DNA of 64,000 nucleotides from NCBI RefSeq assembly GCF_002967075.1, contig NZ_PUGE01000005.1:62001-126000 (forward strand). The letters run 5' to 3'. Shown piece after piece: positions 61,965 through 64,000 of the stretch. Under the pieces are notes generated by a model that ran no database searches, was not told the DNA's origin, and worked only from the letters and a program-made list of their open reading frames with translations. This stretch comes from Corynebacterium sp. J010B-136. GTDB taxonomy: Bacteria > Actinomycetota > Actinomycetes > Mycobacteriales > Mycobacteriaceae. Position numbers and translations under genes: made by a program. Numbering within the stretch: position 1 is the first letter of the stretch; every line of letters starts with the position of its first letter.

Positions 61965-63211
61965 TTAAACGGTGATTCGCATGCTTGAGGCTGCCGCTTT
62001 AAGCTGCCGGACTATCCGCTGTTGTGGCGTTGCGATGGGAGTCCTTGTGAGGGAGAAAATTCCTAGGGCGACGGTGATGATGGCGCCAATGATCATTAGG
62101 GCAACTACGTTGTGAACCGAGATGAAGAAACCGGCAATATATGAAAGAAACACGAAGCTGTGAATACTGAATACGAAAGCCGGCATGAGAGCAGCGCGGA
62201 GCTTTTTGGGTAGGGCATTCATGAGCAAGATGGGCATGAATGTGTTTTGGCCACCGTTGCCGATGCCCATGAGGAGACCAGCGAGGAGCGTAAAAGCGAT
62301 GTTCCCAGGCTGAAAGAGCAGGGCGATGCCCAAGGCACAGAAGATTCCGGAGATTCCGATACCGGGTCGCATTCGATCTTTAACTAAGAATCCCACGAAG
62401 AAGGGTCCGAGCACCAGCCCGATGCTGATGCAAGCGCTAACCAAGCCGTAGACAGCAGGAGCTTCGTTGCGGACGGTCAGGATATAAACCACCAAGCCAA
62501 CGTTGACGATTGAACCGAAAAACGCTGTCAATATCGGCGGCAGAATGCGTATAGCGACGCCGGGGAGCGTAAATAGCTCTCTTACTGTGGAAATAAATGA
62601 GCGCCGGGCGGGAGTTTCCTGGGCTGCTTCATCATCTGCATTGGAATAGACCGGTTTAAGGCATGCTTCAGTAAGGATGATCCCCAGTATCAGAAGTATC
62701 GTGGCGCCCCAAAACACGTAATGCGCGCCAAAAGCGTACAGTAGTCCGCCCAATGTCGGTCCAGCCACAAACCCAGATTGCGAATGGTGGTTGTCCACTT
62801 ATTCGCGGTATCTAGCTCGTCTCTGTTAAATGTTTCTGCGATAAATAGCAGAACGATTGTCCATAGGACACCGCCCAAGATTTCCATGAGGCCACTGGCA
62901 ATGACTGCAATGACTGGAATGGATGACAAAGCGGTTGCCGCCAGGATTAGCGTAACTAGGGCTTCAGCCAGGAGTGCGTAAATAAACAGTGTCACTAACT
63001 CACGGCGACCATCGAGAAGTTTGCTTGAGACCGGGCCGGAGATAAGCGCTCCGGCAGTTGTTACTGCAAACAATAGGGATGGCCAGAATCCTGCGCCGCT
63101 GTCGATTTCCAATAGCAAAATGACGGCAATGAGCTCGTCAATAACGCTGGTAGCGCATAAAACAATTAAAGCTAAAGCCCACGTGAGTTTCTGTTTCTTC
63201 AATCTTGTCAT
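61965..63211 (-). pseudogene. MFS transporter with a frameshift near 62770
   Basis: The N-terminal half reads from ATG 63211 (MTRLKKQKLTW, with AAAGGG upstream) through six helices to TTTIRNLG; the C-terminal half reads in another frame from FVAGPTLGGLLYAFGAHYVFW to MRITV. They meet at the A3 run 62769-62771 (TTT on the minus strand); one additional base there restores a single frame of about 415 residues. This is a typical 12-helix MFS protein. It is divergent from bioB. Either a natural pseudogene or a sequence error. Confidence 0.8.
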
Positions 63212-63352
63212 GCCCTTTGTACAACTTTCCCGCCTGGTGCCAATCCATCGCCCCACGTGTTGAGGGTAGTTGGTAGTTAAGTTTTGCTTCTTTGGAAAAA
63301 TAATCTCGGGGGAACTGACGGGAAGCGGCTAAATTACCCTACAATGAGGGAA

Positions 63353-63406
63353 TTAAACGGTGTTTAAGTCCAATGATTAAACAGTGTTCAATTGATGGTT
63401 TATGCT
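63353..63406 (+). promoter_or_regulatory. BioQ-like operators and bioB promoter
   Basis: TTAAAC-GGT-GTTTAA (63353-63367) is a perfect palindrome; TTAAAC-AGT-GTTCAA (63377-63391) is a second copy 24 bp on, whose reverse complement contains TGAAC-N3-GTTTA, close to the BioQ consensus TGAAC-N3-GTTAC. TATGCT (63401-63406) is a -10 18 bases from TTAAAC, and bioB ATG is 8 bases later, so the mRNA may be leaderless. Confidence 0.65.
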
Positions 63407-63414
63407 GCTGTGGC

Positions 63415-64000
63415 ATGACTATCATTGACGTCGCACGCGACAAAGCACTCGAACTAGGCCAGGGACTAAACAAAGAAGAGCTCGTTGAAGTTCTCAACAG
63501 CGATGACTCGCAGCTGGAAGAACTGGCGGATATCGCGCACCAAACGCGTTTGAAGTGGTGTGGGCCGGCGGTGGAGGTGGAAGGAATCATCTCCATCAAG
63601 ACCGGTGGCTGCCCAGAGGACTGCCATTTTTGCTCACAGTCGGGGCTGTTCCAGTCGCCGGTGCGCGCGATTCGCTTGGACATCGCGGAGCTGGTGGAAG
63701 CAGCAAAGAAGACGCAAAAATCGGGCGCAACAGAGTTCTGTATCGTCGCGGCGGTGAAATCTCCCGACCAGCGCCTGTTGGATCAGGTCGCGGTGGCAGT
63801 CCAGGCCATCGAACGCGAAGTCGAGATTGATATCTCATGTTCTTTGGGTACTTTGACCGCCGACCAGGCGCAGCAGCTGCGCGAGATGGGTGTGAAGCGC
63901 TACAACCACAACCTGGAAACCGCGCGCAGCTTCTTCCCACAGGTAGTAACCACGCACACCTGGGAAGAGCGCAAGAACACCCTGGATTTGGTGCGTGGCG
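63415..64000 (+). CDS. bioB: Biotin synthase (partial, runs off the window)
   Basis: The first 195 residues of BioB are visible from ATG 63415 ([10 protein letters not shown]). The radical-SAM cluster motif CPEDCHFC is in [14 protein letters not shown] (about 64-77), then [10 protein letters not shown] and [13 protein letters not shown]. BioB inserts sulfur in dethiobiotin to make biotin. It is the last gene seen; the 3' end lies beyond the window. Upstream BioQ-like sites fit biotin control. Confidence 0.95.
   Translation, partial: MTIIDVARDKALELGQGLNKEELVEVLNSDDSQLEELADIAHQTRLKWCGPAVEVEGIISIKTGGCPEDCHFCSQSGLFQSPVRAIRLDIAELVEAAKKTQKSGATEFCIVAAVKSPDQRLLDQVAVAVQAIEREVEIDISCSLGTLTADQAQQLREMGVKRYNHNLETARSFFPQVVTTHTWEERKNTLDLVRG

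Larger units (their letters stand above)
60850..61975 (+). repeat. Direct repeats of the EamA 3' end flanking a two-gene cassette
   Basis: The last 60 bp of the EamA gene (60850-60909, ending QLVILSLIVLITIGQAIKR-stop) recur at 61916-61975 with five mismatches, keeping the same frame and stop. The second copy is a remnant only. The interval contains the 61- and 203-residue genes and the DtxR boxes. It suggests past duplication, or insertion at the 3' end of the gene with a restored end. Confidence 0.85.

Noticed and set aside
1..64000. Search for CRISPR arrays, insertion sequences and rRNA
   Set aside because: No regularly spaced repeats, transposase motifs or rRNA-like stretches were seen by eye.

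Overview
This 64-kb window is from a Corynebacterium chromosome. The strongest pointers are the actinobacterial cell-division and signalling cluster fhaA-fhaB-pstP-rodA-pbpA-pknA-pknB-crgA, preceded by ppiA and a rhomboid protease in the order I know from near the corynebacterial replication origin; DtxR-, McbR- and BioQ-like operators; a Spa-type pilus locus; and many ATGA or TAATG gene overlaps. Methionine, sulfate and pilus gene content is compatible with the C. ammoniagenes/stationis/casei group, but that species guess is inference. No IS element, prophage or CRISPR array was seen.

Layout. 0-11.5 kb: CPBP protease and regulator pair, a DASS dicarboxylate-type transporter, an osmoprotectant (OpuC-like) ABC operon, an alpha/beta hydrolase, a GNAT enzyme and a heterodimeric ABC exporter. 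11.5-14 kb: an accessory three-gene operon, Xre-type HTH + ImmA/IrrE metalloprotease + PIN-like nuclease, with its own operator-like inverted repeat. 14-20.6 kb: a coiled-coil membrane protein, metF-metE, a HAD phosphatase, ppiA and a rhomboid protease. 20.6-21.2 kb: a gene-free region with four perfect DnaA boxes and several near matches. 21.2-32.3 kb: PadR/DUF2812 pair, crgA and the Ser/Thr kinase-PBP-RodA-phosphatase-FHA cluster, then tRNA-Leu(CAG). 32.4-38.3 kb: an ECF transporter with a nucleoside hydrolase, a second RodA paralogue and an anchored hydrolase that seems to start at ATT. 38.2-43.7 kb: a membrane acyltransferase and a Pls/PosA-type NRPS broken by an exact 44-bp tandem duplication. 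44.2-48.1 kb: a sulfate ABC operon whose cysA carries an in-frame TAA. 48.1-51.2 kb: a VOC protein, an ABC-F protein with a possible leader-peptide attenuator, a P-loop kinase-like protein and a CHY zinc finger. 51.2-56.5 kb: a pilus operon (backbone pilin, large LPxTG protein, class C sortase). 56.8-64 kb: a secreted protein, an M20 peptidase, a class II glutamine amidotransferase, a decaying stretch (frameshifted EamA and MFS transporters, duplicated EamA 3' end flanking an iron-controlled secreted-protein cassette) and the start of bioB.

Most accessory novelty lies in five places: the HTH-ImmA-PIN triad, the DnaA-box cluster, the 44-bp duplication (possible phase switch), the ABC-F leader, and the DtxR-controlled cassette between duplicated gene ends. 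Five genes look interrupted or non-canonical (pls, cysA, EamA, MFS, and the ATT-start hydrolase); the single-base ones could be sequencing errors and need a read-level check.
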